A stretch of 64,000 nucleotides of DNA from Porphyromonas uenonis DSM 23387 = JCM 13868 (GCF_000482365.1 NZ_KI535307.1:223868-287867); one strand, 5' to 3'; numbered from the stretch's first letter, positions 36,489 to 45,897 are shown. Made by a program: numbers and translations. Notes: generated by a model not told the origin, from the letters alone.

Positions 36489-37868
36489 ATGGAGATACCT
36501 TTTTCTGAGGCCTACCGCATTAAGATGGTAGAGCCGATACATAAGAGCACACGCGAGCAGCGTGAGCAGTGGATTAAGCAAGCACACTACAACCTATTCA
36601 GCCTCAAGTCATCACAGGTCTTTATCGATGTCCTCACCGACTCGGGTACGGGCGCTATGAGTGACCGTCAGTGGGCTGGCATCATGGTTGGCGATGAGAG
36701 CTATGCGGGTGCTTCCTCTTTCCAAAACCTCAAGGACGCTGTCGAGAAGATCTGCACCTTCCCGCTCGTGATCCCTACACACCAGGGCCGTGCTGCTGAG
36801 AATGTGCTCTACTCGGCTACGCTCAAGGCAGGCGATATCGTACCGGGCAACTCACACTTTGACACGACGAAGGGGCACATTGAGTTTCGCAAGGCTGTAG
36901 CTGTCGACTGCACGATCGATGCTGCTAGCAATACGGAGCTGGAGCTACCCTTCAAGGGTGAGATGGATCTGAACAAGCTGGAGGATTGCTTTAAGAAGTA
37001 CCCCAAGGAGCAGATCCCTATGTGCGTCCTGACGGTGACGAACAATACGGCCGGCGGTCAGCCTGTCTCTATGAAGAATGTACGTGAGACGAGTGAACTG
37101 TGCCACAAGTACGGCATCCTCCTACAGATTGACGGTGCTCGCTTTGCTGAGAATGCTTACTTCATCAAGACTCGTGAGGAGGGCTACGCAGACAAGTCGA
37201 TCAAGGAGATCGTCCGTGAGATGCTTAGCTACGCTGACATCATGACCATGTCTAGCAAGAAAGACGCTGTGGTCAACATGGGAGGCTTCCTCGCTATGCG
37301 TGACGAGGAGCTCTATCACAAGTGCTCTATGTATGCCGTGATGAATGAGGGCTTCCTCACCTACGGCGGTATGAACGGTCGTGATATGAATGCGCTCGCT
37401 ATCGGTCTGGATGAAAACACGGAGTTTGACATGCTCGATACCCGCATCCGTCAGGTGGCTTACCTCGGCAGCAAGCTAGACGAGTACGGCGTACCCTATC
37501 AGCGTCCTGCAGGTGGACACGCTATCTTCCTCGATGCGAAGAAGATCCTGACGCACGTTCCCAAGGAGGAGTTTATCGCTCAGACGCTCGGCATCGAGCT
37601 TTACCTAGAGGCTGGCATCCGTGGTGTCGAGATCGGCTCTATCCTAGCAGACCGTGACCCCAAGACGGGCGAGAATCGCTACCCCAAGCTGGAGCTACTC
37701 CGCCTGGCGATACCACGTCGTACCTACACGAACAATCATATGGACGTCATCGCAGCAGCCTGCAAGAACGTCTACGACCGTCGTGAGTCGATCACACGTG
37801 GCTACGTCATCACCCGTGAGCTACCGGTGCTGCGTCACTTCACAGTAGAGCTAGAGCCTGCTAAGTAA
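36489..37868 (+). CDS. tnaA: Tryptophanase (indole-forming)
   Basis: Tryptophanase splits Trp into indole, pyruvate and ammonia using PLP. It has 459 residues. TDSGTGAMSDRQWAG and IPTHQGRAAEN bind the cofactor, and MSSKKDAVVNMGG holds the PLP Lys. The close relative tyrosine phenol-lyase was weighed: here the position after GNSHF is Asp (FDTTKGH) and the later segment is RGVEIGSI, both as in tryptophanase, whereas the lyase has Thr and Arg there. This fits the indole-positive reaction of several Porphyromonas. It is a single-gene unit with a -7 box and a terminator, and no TnaC-like leader peptide is seen. Confidence 0.92.
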   Translation: MEIPFSEAYRIKMVEPIHKSTREQREQWIKQAHYNLFSLKSSQVFIDVLTDSGTGAMSDRQWAGIMVGDESYAGASSFQNLKDAVEKICTFPLVIPTHQGRAAENVLYSATLKAGDIVPGNSHFDTTKGHIEFRKAVAVDCTIDAASNTELELPFKGEMDLNKLEDCFKKYPKEQIPMCVLTVTNNTAGGQPVSMKNVRETSELCHKYGILLQIDGARFAENAYFIKTREEGYADKSIKEIVREMLSYADIMTMSSKKDAVVNMGGFLAMRDEELYHKCSMYAVMNEGFLTYGGMNGRDMNALAIGLDENTEFDMLDTRIRQVAYLGSKLDEYGVPYQRPAGGHAIFLDAKKILTHVPKEEFIAQTLGIELYLEAGIRGVEIGSILADRDPKTGENRYPKLELLRLAIPRRTYTNNHMDVIAAACKNVYDRRESITRGYVITRELPVLRHFTVELEPAK

Positions 37869-37891
37869 GCGCACTACTATACATATATAAT

Positions 37892-37950
37892 ATAGAGTCC
37901 CCTAGAGGTAAGAGCCGTGCTGGCACCTCTGGGGGACTCTATTTGATTTT
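37892..37950 (+). terminator. Terminator of tnaA
   Basis: ATAGAGTCCCCTAGAGGT (37892-37909) pairs with ACCTCTGGGGGACTCTAT (37925-37942), 17 of 18 positions matching, followed by TTGATTTT. Confidence 0.85.
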
Positions 37951-38022
37951 AAGAGAGGAGGGAAGCCATGCACAGGGTCTACACACGATAACCAGCTGGC
38001 TGGGAGCGGCAGATGACAATAA

Positions 38023-38327
38023 CTAGAGATGCACGGTTCGAGTATTGCTACTTAGGGGCTACAGAACCTCACCGATTACACCTTCCTACCGAAGAATGGA
38101 ATTCCTACCTAGGAATTTGCTAAATAGGTACCTAGGAATTGCCCCAATTCCTACCTAGGAAATAAAAAATACTTCGGAGGAATCAAATGAAACTTCGGAG
38201 GAATCAAATGAAACTTCGGAGGAATCAAAAAATAAGTCCGAAGAATTTGCCCATTTTCTAGGTAGGAATTGGGCAAATTCCTAGGTAGGAAATGAGACGA
38301 GCTCATTTTTATGATGCATCAGCCCTG
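38023..38327 (+). mobile_element. MITE-like element, copy 2
   Basis: The right end (GAGCTCATTTTTATGATGCATCAGCCCTG type) matches the termini of copies 1 and 4. The left end differs from those and instead matches the left end of copy 3 over about 85 bases (ATGACAATAACTAGAGATGC and onward). Inside are CCTACCTAGGAATT motifs and three 21-bp units. It lies 80 bases past the tnaA terminator, in the same orientation. Its left limit is approximate. Confidence 0.7.
38187..38261 (+). CDS. Small heptapeptide-repeat frame in element copy 2 (hypothetical)
   Basis: The frame reads MKLRRNQ twice, then KISPKNLPIF and TAG: 24 codons. GGAGG lies 6 bases before the first ATG and again before the second. The stop falls inside the conserved CTAGGTAGGAATT. 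Function unknown and translation not shown. Confidence 0.35.
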   Translation: MKLRRNQMKLRRNQKISPKNLPIF

Positions 38328-38347
38328 AAGCCGTGCATCGCTACGAG

Positions 38348-38376
38348 TTGTAGCAGTCGCCATTTTCGTATCTTTG
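38348..38376 (+). promoter_or_regulatory. Candidate promoter of recR-ligA
   Basis: TTG (38348-38350), 18 bases, then TATCTTTG (38369-38376). The spacing is one base short of the usual range. The expected leader is about 10 bases before the recR ATG. Confidence 0.55.
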
Positions 38377-38393
38377 TGGCGACCTACTAGACT

Positions 38394-39011
38394 ATGAAAG
38401 ATCAGTACCCCTCCCAATGGCTCGAGCGTGCCGTAGATCAGCTCTCCCTCCTTCCTGGCATAGGGCGCAAGACTGCTATGCGTATGGCGCTACACCTGCT
38501 TCGTCAGCCGCCCTCCTATGCGCAGCATCTGGGGGAAGCGATCATAGACCTTCGCCAGAAGATCTGCTACTGCGAGCGGTGCCACTGTATCAGCGACAGC
38601 CCGCTCTGCGACATTTGCTCCGATCCGCAGCGGGACCAGAGTACCGTCTGCGTCGTCGAGCAGGTGAAAGACGTCCTGACCATCGAGCAGACGCACCGAT
38701 ACAAAGGTCTGTACCACGTCTTGGGCGGGATTATCTCTCCGATAGATGGCATCACGCCAAACGACCTAGAGATTGAGTCGCTCTACGAGCGTGTCCAGGA
38801 GGAGCCTGTCCGTGAGGTAATCCTCGCCATACGCTCGACCCTAGAGGGTGACACGACCAACTACTATATATATAAGCGTCTAGAGTCTACGGGTGTGCTG
38901 GTATCGCTCATCGCGCGGGGTATCTCTATCGGTGACGAGATCGAGTATGCCGATGAGGTGACGCTCGGGAGCGCTATCGCGAATCGTACTCCCTTTGACC
39001 AAGTGAAGTAA
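38394..39011 (+). CDS. recR: Recombination mediator RecR
   Basis: RecR, with RecO and RecF, loads RecA at gaps. It has 205 residues: helix-hairpin-helix (LSLLPGIGRKTAMRMALHLL), a zinc finger (CERCHCISDSPLCDIC, residues 61-76), then a Toprim domain (STVCVVEQVKDVLTIE). It starts the recR-ligA-MATE run; ligA begins 6 bases after it. Confidence 0.97.
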   Translation: MKDQYPSQWLERAVDQLSLLPGIGRKTAMRMALHLLRQPPSYAQHLGEAIIDLRQKICYCERCHCISDSPLCDICSDPQRDQSTVCVVEQVKDVLTIEQTHRYKGLYHVLGGIISPIDGITPNDLEIESLYERVQEEPVREVILAIRSTLEGDTTNYYIYKRLESTGVLVSLIARGISIGDEIEYADEVTLGSAIANRTPFDQVK

Positions 39012-39017
39012 CTCCCT

Positions 39018-41057
39018 ATGACATCCAATAATACAGAGCTGGAGATAGAGCAGCTGCGCAAAACCATCGAGCAGCACAACCGCGCTTACTACCTAGACAA
39101 TGCCCCAACCATTAGCGATGCGGACTACGACGCCCTGATGCAGCGACTCCTCACGTTGGAGGCGGAGCACCCTGAGTTTGCAGACCCCACTTCGCCATCG
39201 CTCCGTGTGGGGCGGGATCGAAACGATGCTTTCGTCCAGGTGGCGCACGAGCAGCCGATGCTTTCGCTCTCAAATACGTACAACTACGACGAGATCGCTG
39301 AGATCTGCCAGCGTACCGACACGCTCCTAGCTACGGACGATGTGCCGTGGGTGGCAGAGATGAAGTACGACGGCTCCTCCATATCGCTCATCTACGAGGA
39401 GGGCGTGCTGGTGCGTGCCGTGACGCGAGGTGACGGGACGCTCGGCGATGATGTGACGGTCAATGTACGGACGATCCAGTCGGTGCCACTCCGTCTGCGC
39501 TCTATTGCGGGGCATCCCGACTATACGAAGGGGCGCATTGAGGTGCGGGGCGAAGTGCTACTTCCCTTCAAAGAGTTCGAAAGACTCAATGGGGAGCGTG
39601 AGGCTGAGGGCGAAGCGCCTTTTGCCAATCCTCGCAATGCGGCGGCTGGTACGCTCAAGACGCTGAATAGTCGCATCGTGGCGCAGCGCCGTCTGCTCTG
39701 CATCTGCTACTACCTCTATGCGCTAGATGATGAGACACGTCTGCCAGACAGTTACTATGAGCGGATGAAGCTGCTCGAGGAGATGGGCTTTGACACGGGC
39801 GTTGCGCCATTTAAGAGTAGCGACCTGTCGGCGCTATACCATTATATAGATGAGTGGGACGTGCAGCGGGGCGACCTGCCCTACGCCACGGACGGTATCG
39901 TCCTCAAGGTGGACAGTCTCACGCAGCAACGCACGCTCGGCAATACGGCGAAGTCGCCACGCTGGGCTTTTGCCTACAAGTATCAGCCAGAGAATGCGCG
40001 CGCAGAGCTTCTCTCGGTGGACTATCAGGTGGGTCGCTCGGGCATCGTCACGCCAGTGGCCAATGTGGAGCCAGTCCTCATCTCGGGGACGGTGGTGCGT
40101 CGCGCCACGCTACACAACGAGGAGTTCATCAAGAGCCTCGACCTGCACTACCATGACTACGTATATATCGAGAAGGGCGGGGAGATCATCCCCAAGATCA
40201 CCGCTGTGGAGCCAAGTCTCAGACGACCCGATGCGGAGCCTGTACGACTGCCTGAGCACTGCCCCGCTTGTGGTGCGCCACTCCAGCAGATCGACGGCTC
40301 GGTGGGCTACTACTGCGTCAATAGCTACGCCTGCCCGCCACAGATCATGGGACGGATAGAGCACTACTGCACACGTAGAGCTGCCGATATCAACGTGGGA
40401 CCTGAGACGATCGACGCACTCTTTGACAGACATCTTATCGAAAACATCGACGACCTCTACAAACTCACCGCTAGCGATCTGGCGCAACTGCCAAACTTTA
40501 AGGATAAGTCGATCAATAACCTCCTCGCCAGCATCGAGCAGTCGAAGGGTCGTCCCTTCGCTCGCCTACTCTACGGCATCGGCATCCGCTTCGTCGGCGA
40601 AGGCACGGCGAAGACGCTGGCACGACACTTCCAGAGCATCGACCGACTAGCCCAGGCGACCACCTACGAGCTACAGGCGCTCCCCGACGTGGGCCCGAAG
40701 ATAGCCGAGCAGGTCGTTTACTTCTTCTCGCTGGAGCGCAACCAGCAGTTGATCGCAGAGCTACAGCGTTGCGGCGTAGTCCTGGAGGAGCGTGCCGAGG
40801 AGGCGACCGACACGCCTCAGTCCAACCGCCTTGAGGGCGAGCGGATCGTTATCTCAGGCAGTTTCACCCAGCACAGCCGTGACGAATACAAGCAGCTCAT
40901 CGAGCAGCACGGCGGCGTCAACGTGGGGAGCATCTCGAGTCGTACGACCTTCGTCCTGATGGGTAGCGACATGGGCCCCTCTAAGCGTGCTAAAGCGGAG
41001 CAGCTCGGCATCCCGCTCGTCACGGAGGAGGAGTTTCTCGCACGTCTCAACTCTTAG
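39018..41057 (+). CDS. ligA: NAD-dependent DNA ligase
   Basis: LigA seals nicks in DNA replication and repair. It has 679 residues. The NAD-binding Ia domain begins with NRAYYLDNAPTISDADYD, and the active-site Lys lies in AEMKYDGSSISL near residue 116. A four-Cys zinc finger (CPACGAPL to YYCVNSYACP), a helix-hairpin-helix domain and a C-terminal BRCT domain (GERIVISGSF onward) follow in the normal order. Confidence 0.98.
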   Translation: MTSNNTELEIEQLRKTIEQHNRAYYLDNAPTISDADYDALMQRLLTLEAEHPEFADPTSPSLRVGRDRNDAFVQVAHEQPMLSLSNTYNYDEIAEICQRTDTLLATDDVPWVAEMKYDGSSISLIYEEGVLVRAVTRGDGTLGDDVTVNVRTIQSVPLRLRSIAGHPDYTKGRIEVRGEVLLPFKEFERLNGEREAEGEAPFANPRNAAAGTLKTLNSRIVAQRRLLCICYYLYALDDETRLPDSYYERMKLLEEMGFDTGVAPFKSSDLSALYHYIDEWDVQRGDLPYATDGIVLKVDSLTQQRTLGNTAKSPRWAFAYKYQPENARAELLSVDYQVGRSGIVTPVANVEPVLISGTVVRRATLHNEEFIKSLDLHYHDYVYIEKGGEIIPKITAVEPSLRRPDAEPVRLPEHCPACGAPLQQIDGSVGYYCVNSYACPPQIMGRIEHYCTRRAADINVGPETIDALFDRHLIENIDDLYKLTASDLAQLPNFKDKSINNLLASIEQSKGRPFARLLYGIGIRFVGEGTAKTLARHFQSIDRLAQATTYELQALPDVGPKIAEQVVYFFSLERNQQLIAELQRCGVVLEERAEEATDTPQSNRLEGERIVISGSFTQHSRDEYKQLIEQHGGVNVGSISSRTTFVLMGSDMGPSKRAKAEQLGIPLVTEEEFLARLNS

Positions 41058-41080
41058 TCGTCCGGTGCGGTTCGTGTGAT

Positions 41081-42439
41081 ATGAGCTGGAGCGCGTACTA
41101 TCGGAGCTGTCAGGAGCACTTTCGCCCGCTGTTGCGTCTGGGTCTGCCTGTGATCATCGGGCAGGTGGGGCTGATCCTCGTGGGCTTTGCCGACAATGTG
41201 ATGGTGAGCCATCATAGTCTATCAGAGCTGGCGGCGGCTTCTTTTGTCAATAACTTTCTCAACCTGGTCATCATCTTCGGCATGGGCTTTTCCTACGGAC
41301 TGACCCCGCTGGTGGCGACCAATAAGGAGTGGGGACGCTCGGATCAAGTGGCTCACTACTTAGGGCATAGCTTCCTGCTCAACCTGCTGATCGCCCTGCT
41401 GATCGGCGGAGGGCTTTTTCTCCTCGAGGGAAGCCTCGGCGCCTTTAACCTATCGGAGGAGCTGCGCCCCATCGCCCTGCCCTACTACCGTATTCAGATC
41501 TTGGGCTTTATGGTGGTGATGCTCTTCAACACGTTCAAGCAGTACACCGAGGGGATGGGCGACACGCAGATCCCCATGTATATAACGCTGACTGGCAATG
41601 TACTCAACATCGGGTTCAACTACCTTCTCATCTATGGCAAAGGGGGCTTCCCCGAGTGGGGCTTGTACGGTGCAGGCATTGCAACGCTGATAAGTCGTGT
41701 GGTGATGCTCATAGCGATCGTAGCTGTAACCGCTCTGTTGCCACGCTACCGTGAGATCCTAGAGCGGATAAAAGGTCTGCACTGGTCGTGGCGTGAGGGG
41801 TTGGTTCCACTGCTACGCCTCGGCACGCCGGTGGCTCTGCAGATGGGTATGGAGGCAGCCTCCTTCTCCGTGGCAGTCATCTTGGTCGCTCGCATCAGCA
41901 CGTCAGCCTTGGCAGCGCACCAGATCATTGCGACGATTAGCACACTAGGCTTCATGGTTTACTACGGCATCGGCGCGGCCACCGCAATCCGTAGTAGCAC
42001 GCTCCTAGCACAGGGTGAGCGACGAGAGACCCGATACGTAGCCAGTGCGGGTGTCTACCTCTGTCTCTTTGTGGCAGCGGTGATGATGCCACTCTTGGTC
42101 CTGTGCCGTGAACCATTGGTACGTCTCTTCAATGCAGATCTTTCGGTCGCTGAGGCTACTTATCTAGCGCTCATACCGCTCTGTATCTACCAGATAGGCG
42201 ATGCGCTGCAGATCGTCTATGCCAATGCGCTGAGGGGTATCAGCCGTGTGGCGATCCTAGCGCCAGCGGCTGCGCTGTGTCACCTGATTGTAGCGCCAAC
42301 GATGGCGTGGCTCTTCGGCTTTGGCATCGGACTGGAGGGCAATGGGCCACAGCTGATGGGTATCTGGTTTGCCTTCCCCGTTAGCCTGACACTCTTGGGA
42401 CTCATCCTGAGGTACTCCTTCCGCCGGGCAACCAAATAA
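41081..42439 (+). CDS. MATE-family efflux transporter
   Basis: A 452-residue inner-membrane protein with about twelve transmembrane helices in two homologous halves (GLPVIIGQVGLILVGFADNV and GTPVALQMGMEAASFSVAVI begin them), as in the NorM/DinF group. These exchange Na+ or H+ for drugs or metabolites. The substrate cannot be told. It lies 23 bases after ligA, and a strong terminator follows. Confidence 0.9.
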   Translation: MSWSAYYRSCQEHFRPLLRLGLPVIIGQVGLILVGFADNVMVSHHSLSELAAASFVNNFLNLVIIFGMGFSYGLTPLVATNKEWGRSDQVAHYLGHSFLLNLLIALLIGGGLFLLEGSLGAFNLSEELRPIALPYYRIQILGFMVVMLFNTFKQYTEGMGDTQIPMYITLTGNVLNIGFNYLLIYGKGGFPEWGLYGAGIATLISRVVMLIAIVAVTALLPRYREILERIKGLHWSWREGLVPLLRLGTPVALQMGMEAASFSVAVILVARISTSALAAHQIIATISTLGFMVYYGIGAATAIRSSTLLAQGERRETRYVASAGVYLCLFVAAVMMPLLVLCREPLVRLFNADLSVAEATYLALIPLCIYQIGDALQIVYANALRGISRVAILAPAAALCHLIVAPTMAWLFGFGIGLEGNGPQLMGIWFAFPVSLTLLGLILRYSFRRATK

Positions 42440-42451
42440 CTACCTCCAAAA

Positions 42452-42478
42452 GAGACTGTTGCGAAAGTCAACAGTCTC
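42452..42478. repeat. GAGACTGTT hairpin
   Basis: GAGACTGTT (42452-42460) and AACAGTCTC (42470-42478) form a 9-bp stem 12 bases after the MATE stop. Nearly the same arms flank MITE copy 3 at 50713 and 51073. Confidence 0.6.
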
Positions 42479-42495
42479 CAAAAGTATTATTGCAA

Positions 42496-42536
42496 AGAGA
42501 GGAGTAGACTCCATCGGGGTCTGCTCCTCTCTTTTT
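42496..42536 (+). terminator. Terminator after the MATE gene
   Basis: AGAGAGGAGTAGAC pairs with its near-complement ending CTCCTCTCT across a short loop, followed by TTTTT. It ends the recR-ligA-MATE unit. Confidence 0.85.
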
Positions 42537-42588
42537 GTCAAGGCCTCTCGGGAGGCGATAGTTCTCCCGAAGGCACCTATGCGAGTAA

Positions 42589-42867
42589 CTAGCGCTTGTT
42601 CTTGTTGATATCTAGAGCCGTGCTTGGCTTAAACTTGATAGACTTGCTAGCCTTGATCTGGATAGTCTTGCCCGTGCGTGGGTTGATGCCCTTACGAGCA
42701 GCACGCTCAGAGACGTAGAATGAGCCAAAGCCTACGAGAGTGAGGCGCTCACCCTTCTTCATCTCCTCGTGGATTGTCTCTACGATAGCCTCATAGACAG
42801 CCTTTGTGTCCTTCTGAGTTAGCTGAGCCTTATCAGCTACAGTCTTGATGAAATCTGTTTTGTTCAT
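42589..42867 (-). CDS. HU-family DNA-binding protein
   Basis: This small basic protein bends and packs DNA. It has 92 residues, begins MNKTDFIKTVADKAQLTQKD and shows GFGSFYVSERAARKGINPRT, the family signature arm. It is a single-gene unit between convergent and divergent neighbours, with its own promoter at 42980-43009. Confidence 0.96.
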   Translation of the reverse strand: MNKTDFIKTVADKAQLTQKDTKAVYEAIVETIHEEMKKGERLTLVGFGSFYVSERAARKGINPRTGKTIQIKASKSIKFKPSTALDINKNKR

Positions 42868-42979
42868 AGGTATACTTGTTTATGATTAGTAATAAGATTC
42901 TCTTGCTTGAGGTTCCTTGCGAATGGTCTTGACGGCTTGTAGCGTAGTGCTCTAGAGTCGTTTAGTCCTATTCACGCTC

Positions 42980-43009
42980 CAAAGATAGTGTTTTTTTCAT
43001 TACCTGCAA
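42980..43009 (-). promoter_or_regulatory. Promoter of the HU gene
   Basis: On the minus strand TTG (43007-43009), 19 bases, then TATCTTTG (42980-42987) is a good match. The leader would be about 105 bases. Confidence 0.75.
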
Positions 43010-43192
43010 CTATTTTGGATGAAAATCGCCAAACAATCTCGCTCTGAGCTCTATTTTCGGGCAAAAACAGCACTCTCGAAGTCATAAAAGCGCCTTTTTC
43101 CTAGATTCCGTACATCAGGTGCCCGATGGGACGCGTGACGATTTTGTCGGAATATGCGTTCTAGAAAAGTCTCGTGTATCGGCTCTTTTTAC

Positions 43193-43200
43193 TACCTTTG
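43193..43200 (+). promoter_or_regulatory. Candidate -7 box of purH-mreBCD-mrdA-rodA
   Basis: TACCTTTG lies 91 bases before the purH start. No clear TTG stands at -33. Confidence 0.5.
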
Positions 43201-43290
43201 TAGCTACTGTAGCTATGACCCACATATTGCTCTGCTTAGGGGTTGCCTAGGAGAGCTACTATTCACCCTATCCCACACGCCACAAGGCTT

Positions 43291-44808
43291 ATGACCACAA
43301 GATCTATCCGACGAGCCCTCATATCAGTCTACCACAAGGAGGGCATCGACCGTATCGCTCAGATACTACATGCTGCCGATGTAGAGATCGTCTCCACTGG
43401 AGGTACTCAAGAGTATATCGAGTCGCTCGGTATACCCTGCACACCCGTTGAGGCGCTAACCTCTCTGCCCTCTATCCTAGGAGGACGTGTCAAGACGCTC
43501 CACCCGATGATCTTCGGCGGTATCCTCGCACGGCGAGACAATGCGCATGACGAGGAGCAGGTAGCGCAGTACGCACTTCCCCTGATAGACCTTGTGATCG
43601 TGGATCTATACCCCTTTGCTGAGACGGTCGCTAGTGGTGCCAGCGAGGAGGAGATCATTGAGAAGATAGACATAGGCGGTATCTCCCTCATACGTGCTGC
43701 CGCCAAGAACTACCATGACGTGCTCATCTGCTCGCACCGCGATCAGTACGACGGGCTGATCGATCTGCTGGAGCGGGACGGATGTACCACGACCCTCCCC
43801 GAGCGAAGGAGCTATGCACTGCGGGCCTTTGAGGTGACAGCGACCTACGACAGTGATATCTTCAACTACTTCGACGCTGGCGCTCATACCGCACTACATC
43901 TCTCAGGGCGCAACCCGCGCGTCCTACGCTATGGCGAGAACCCCCACCAGATGGGCTTCTACTTTGGTGACCTGGATCGCTACTTTGACAAGCTACAGGG
44001 CAAAGAGCTCTCCTACAACAACCTGCAGGATCTAGACGCCGCCGTGCATCTCATTCAGGAGTTTGAGGCTCCCACCTTTGCGATCCTCAAGCACACCAAC
44101 CCGTGCGGTATAGCGTCTCGTGAGACCATCTCGGAGGCTTGGCAGGCTGCTTATGAAGCTGACACGGAGTCGCCCTTTGGCGGTATCCTTGTGGCAAATA
44201 GGACGATAGACAAGGAGACGGCGGAGCAGATCTCGCACATCTTCTTTGAGGTGCTCATCGCACCCGACTTTGACACCGAAGCTTTGCAGATATTAGGTCA
44301 AAAGTCGAAGCGTATCCTCCTCCTGCAGAAAGCACCGCTGCCCGACCAAGACAGCGTCCGCTCAGCGGTGGGAGGCTACCTAGTACAGACCCCTGACATC
44401 CTCTCCGAGCCTGTCGTCTACACCTCTGTCACAGAGGCTACGCCCACAGAAGATGAGATGGCCGACATACGCATGGCCGAGAGCATCGTCAAGTACTGCA
44501 AGAGCAATGCACTGGCTATCGTCCGGGATAGCCAGCTCCTAGCGACTGGTATCGGTCAGACCTCTCGTGTCTCAGCGCTCAGACAAGCGATCCAGAAGGC
44601 GCACAACTTTGGCTTTGACCTCAAGGGGGCTGTCCTAGCGAGCGACGCTTTCTTCCCCTTCCGTGACTGTGTAGACCTAGCTGCTGCAGCGGGCATCACA
44701 GCTATCGTACAGCCTGGCGGGTCGATACGCGACCAGGAGAGCATCGACGCGTGCAACGAGCAGGGCGTCGCCATGGTGACGACAGGGGTACGCCACTTTA
44801 GACATTAA
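43291..44808 (+). CDS. purH: Bifunctional AICAR formyltransferase/IMP cyclohydrolase
   Basis: PurH makes the last two steps of IMP synthesis. The start at 43291 gives [20 protein letters not shown], the family N-terminus; an in-frame ATG at 43243 adds 16 unmatched residues. The protein has 505 residues. The cyclohydrolase domain shows [19 protein letters not shown], and the transformylase domain shows [12 protein letters not shown] and the C-terminal [16 protein letters not shown]. mreB follows after 24 bases, so the purine gene is probably cotranscribed with the cell-shape genes. Confidence 0.96.
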   Translation: MTTRSIRRALISVYHKEGIDRIAQILHAADVEIVSTGGTQEYIESLGIPCTPVEALTSLPSILGGRVKTLHPMIFGGILARRDNAHDEEQVAQYALPLIDLVIVDLYPFAETVASGASEEEIIEKIDIGGISLIRAAAKNYHDVLICSHRDQYDGLIDLLERDGCTTTLPERRSYALRAFEVTATYDSDIFNYFDAGAHTALHLSGRNPRVLRYGENPHQMGFYFGDLDRYFDKLQGKELSYNNLQDLDAAVHLIQEFEAPTFAILKHTNPCGIASRETISEAWQAAYEADTESPFGGILVANRTIDKETAEQISHIFFEVLIAPDFDTEALQILGQKSKRILLLQKAPLPDQDSVRSAVGGYLVQTPDILSEPVVYTSVTEATPTEDEMADIRMAESIVKYCKSNALAIVRDSQLLATGIGQTSRVSALRQAIQKAHNFGFDLKGAVLASDAFFPFRDCVDLAAAAGITAIVQPGGSIRDQESIDACNEQGVAMVTTGVRHFRH

Positions 44809-44832
44809 TCATTAGTCACAACCAAACGATAT

Positions 44833-45855
44833 ATGGGACTATTCAAACTAAGACAAGAACTAGCTATAGACCTCGGTACAGCTAATACAATCATAATGAA
44901 GGATGGCAAGATCGTCTTTGACGAGCCTAGTGTCATCGCCTTCGACCGTCGCAATGACGAGGTGATCGCCGTGGGCACGAAGGCTCGGGAGATCTATGAG
45001 AAGGGGCACGAGTACATTCGCTCGGTGCGTCCCCTCAGGGATGGCGTCATAGCGGACTTTGACGCAGCTGAGAAGATGATCCGAGGTATGGTCAAGCAGA
45101 TCAACAAGAAGTCGCACTCGCTCTTCTCTCCCTCGCTACGTATGGTAGTAAGCGTGCCTTCGGGCAGTACGGAGGTAGAGATACGCGCCGTCAAGGACTC
45201 AAGCGAGCACGCTGGCGGTCGTGACGTCTACATGCTCTACGAGTCGATGGCCGCTGCGATCGGTATCGGCATCGATGTCCTCGCTCCTGAGGGCAACATG
45301 GTTGTGGACATAGGCGGTGGTACGACTGAGATAGCTGTCATCTCGCTCGGAGGTATCTCCTCAAAGCAGTCAATACGTGTGGCTGGTGATGAGTTTACCC
45401 ACGACATCATGGAGTACATGCGCCAGAAGCACAATGTACGTGTCGGTGAGCGCACCGCAGAGCAGATCAAGATCGAGGTGGGTAGCGCTCTAGCTGAGCT
45501 AGACAACGCTCCGGAGGACTTCATCGTCACCAGTGCCGACCTGATGGACTCCCTGCCACGCCAGATCAGCGTCTCCTATCAAGAGATAGCTCAGTGTCTC
45601 GACAAGTCTATTGTCAAGATCGAGAGCGCTATCCTCAAGACGCTCGAGAGCACACCTCCCGAGCTCTACTCCGATGTGACGCAAAACGGTATCTCCCTGA
45701 CAGGCGGTGGCGCACTCCTGCGCGGTCTAGCCGAGAGACTGACACGTCGCTTCGCCATACAGTTCAACGTCCCCGAGGATCCACTACGCGCTGTGGCTAT
45801 GGGCACCGACAAGGCGCTCAAGAATGTAGATAGTTACAACTTTCTCATTCACTAG
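44833..45855 (+). CDS. mreB: Rod-shape protein MreB
   Basis: MreB is an actin-like ATPase that guides lateral wall synthesis under the inner membrane. It has 340 residues: AIDLGTANTIIMKDG (phosphate 1), VVDIGGGTTEIAVISLGG (phosphate 2) and SLTGGGALLRGLAERL (adenosine motif) are intact. It heads mreB-mreC-mreD-mrdA-rodA. Confidence 0.97.
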   Translation: MGLFKLRQELAIDLGTANTIIMKDGKIVFDEPSVIAFDRRNDEVIAVGTKAREIYEKGHEYIRSVRPLRDGVIADFDAAEKMIRGMVKQINKKSHSLFSPSLRMVVSVPSGSTEVEIRAVKDSSEHAGGRDVYMLYESMAAAIGIGIDVLAPEGNMVVDIGGGTTEIAVISLGGISSKQSIRVAGDEFTHDIMEYMRQKHNVRVGERTAEQIKIEVGSALAELDNAPEDFIVTSADLMDSLPRQISVSYQEIAQCLDKSIVKIESAILKTLESTPPELYSDVTQNGISLTGGGALLRGLAERLTRRFAIQFNVPEDPLRAVAMGTDKALKNVDSYNFLIH

Positions 45856-45897
45856 AAGGGTCGTCACGTGGCGCTATAGTAGCAACAAAAGATAGCA

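Larger units (their letters stand above)
37869..38393. other. 525-bp gene-free region between tnaA and recR
   Basis: It holds the tnaA terminator (37892-37950), the second MITE-like element (38023-38327) with its small frame, and the recR promoter region (38348-38376). Nothing else is recognised. Confidence 0.75.
42868..43290. other. 423-bp divergent region between HU and purH
   Basis: It contains the HU promoter (42980-43009, minus strand) and a -7 box for purH (43193-43200). AT-rich tracts (TTTTTTT) lie between. No gene and no riboswitch-like structure was recognised. Confidence 0.7.

Noticed and set aside
36489-37868. Tyrosine phenol-lyase instead of tryptophanase
   Set aside because: The Asp in FDTTKGH and the Ile in RGVEIGS match tryptophanase; the lyase has Thr and Arg at these places.
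37870-38020. Possible direct repeat GAAGCCATGCAC/GAAGCCGTGCAT at both sides of copy 2 as a target duplication
   Set aside because: The left copy (37972) is about 50 bases away from the homologous element start and has two mismatches, so it does not border the element.
38170-38235. The 21-bp repeats as a CRISPR array
   Set aside because: The units are directly adjacent with no unique spacers, occur in only two or three copies, and are not near cas genes.
43201-43290. A purine riboswitch before purH
   Set aside because: No three-way junction or purine aptamer core sequence could be found in the short leader.
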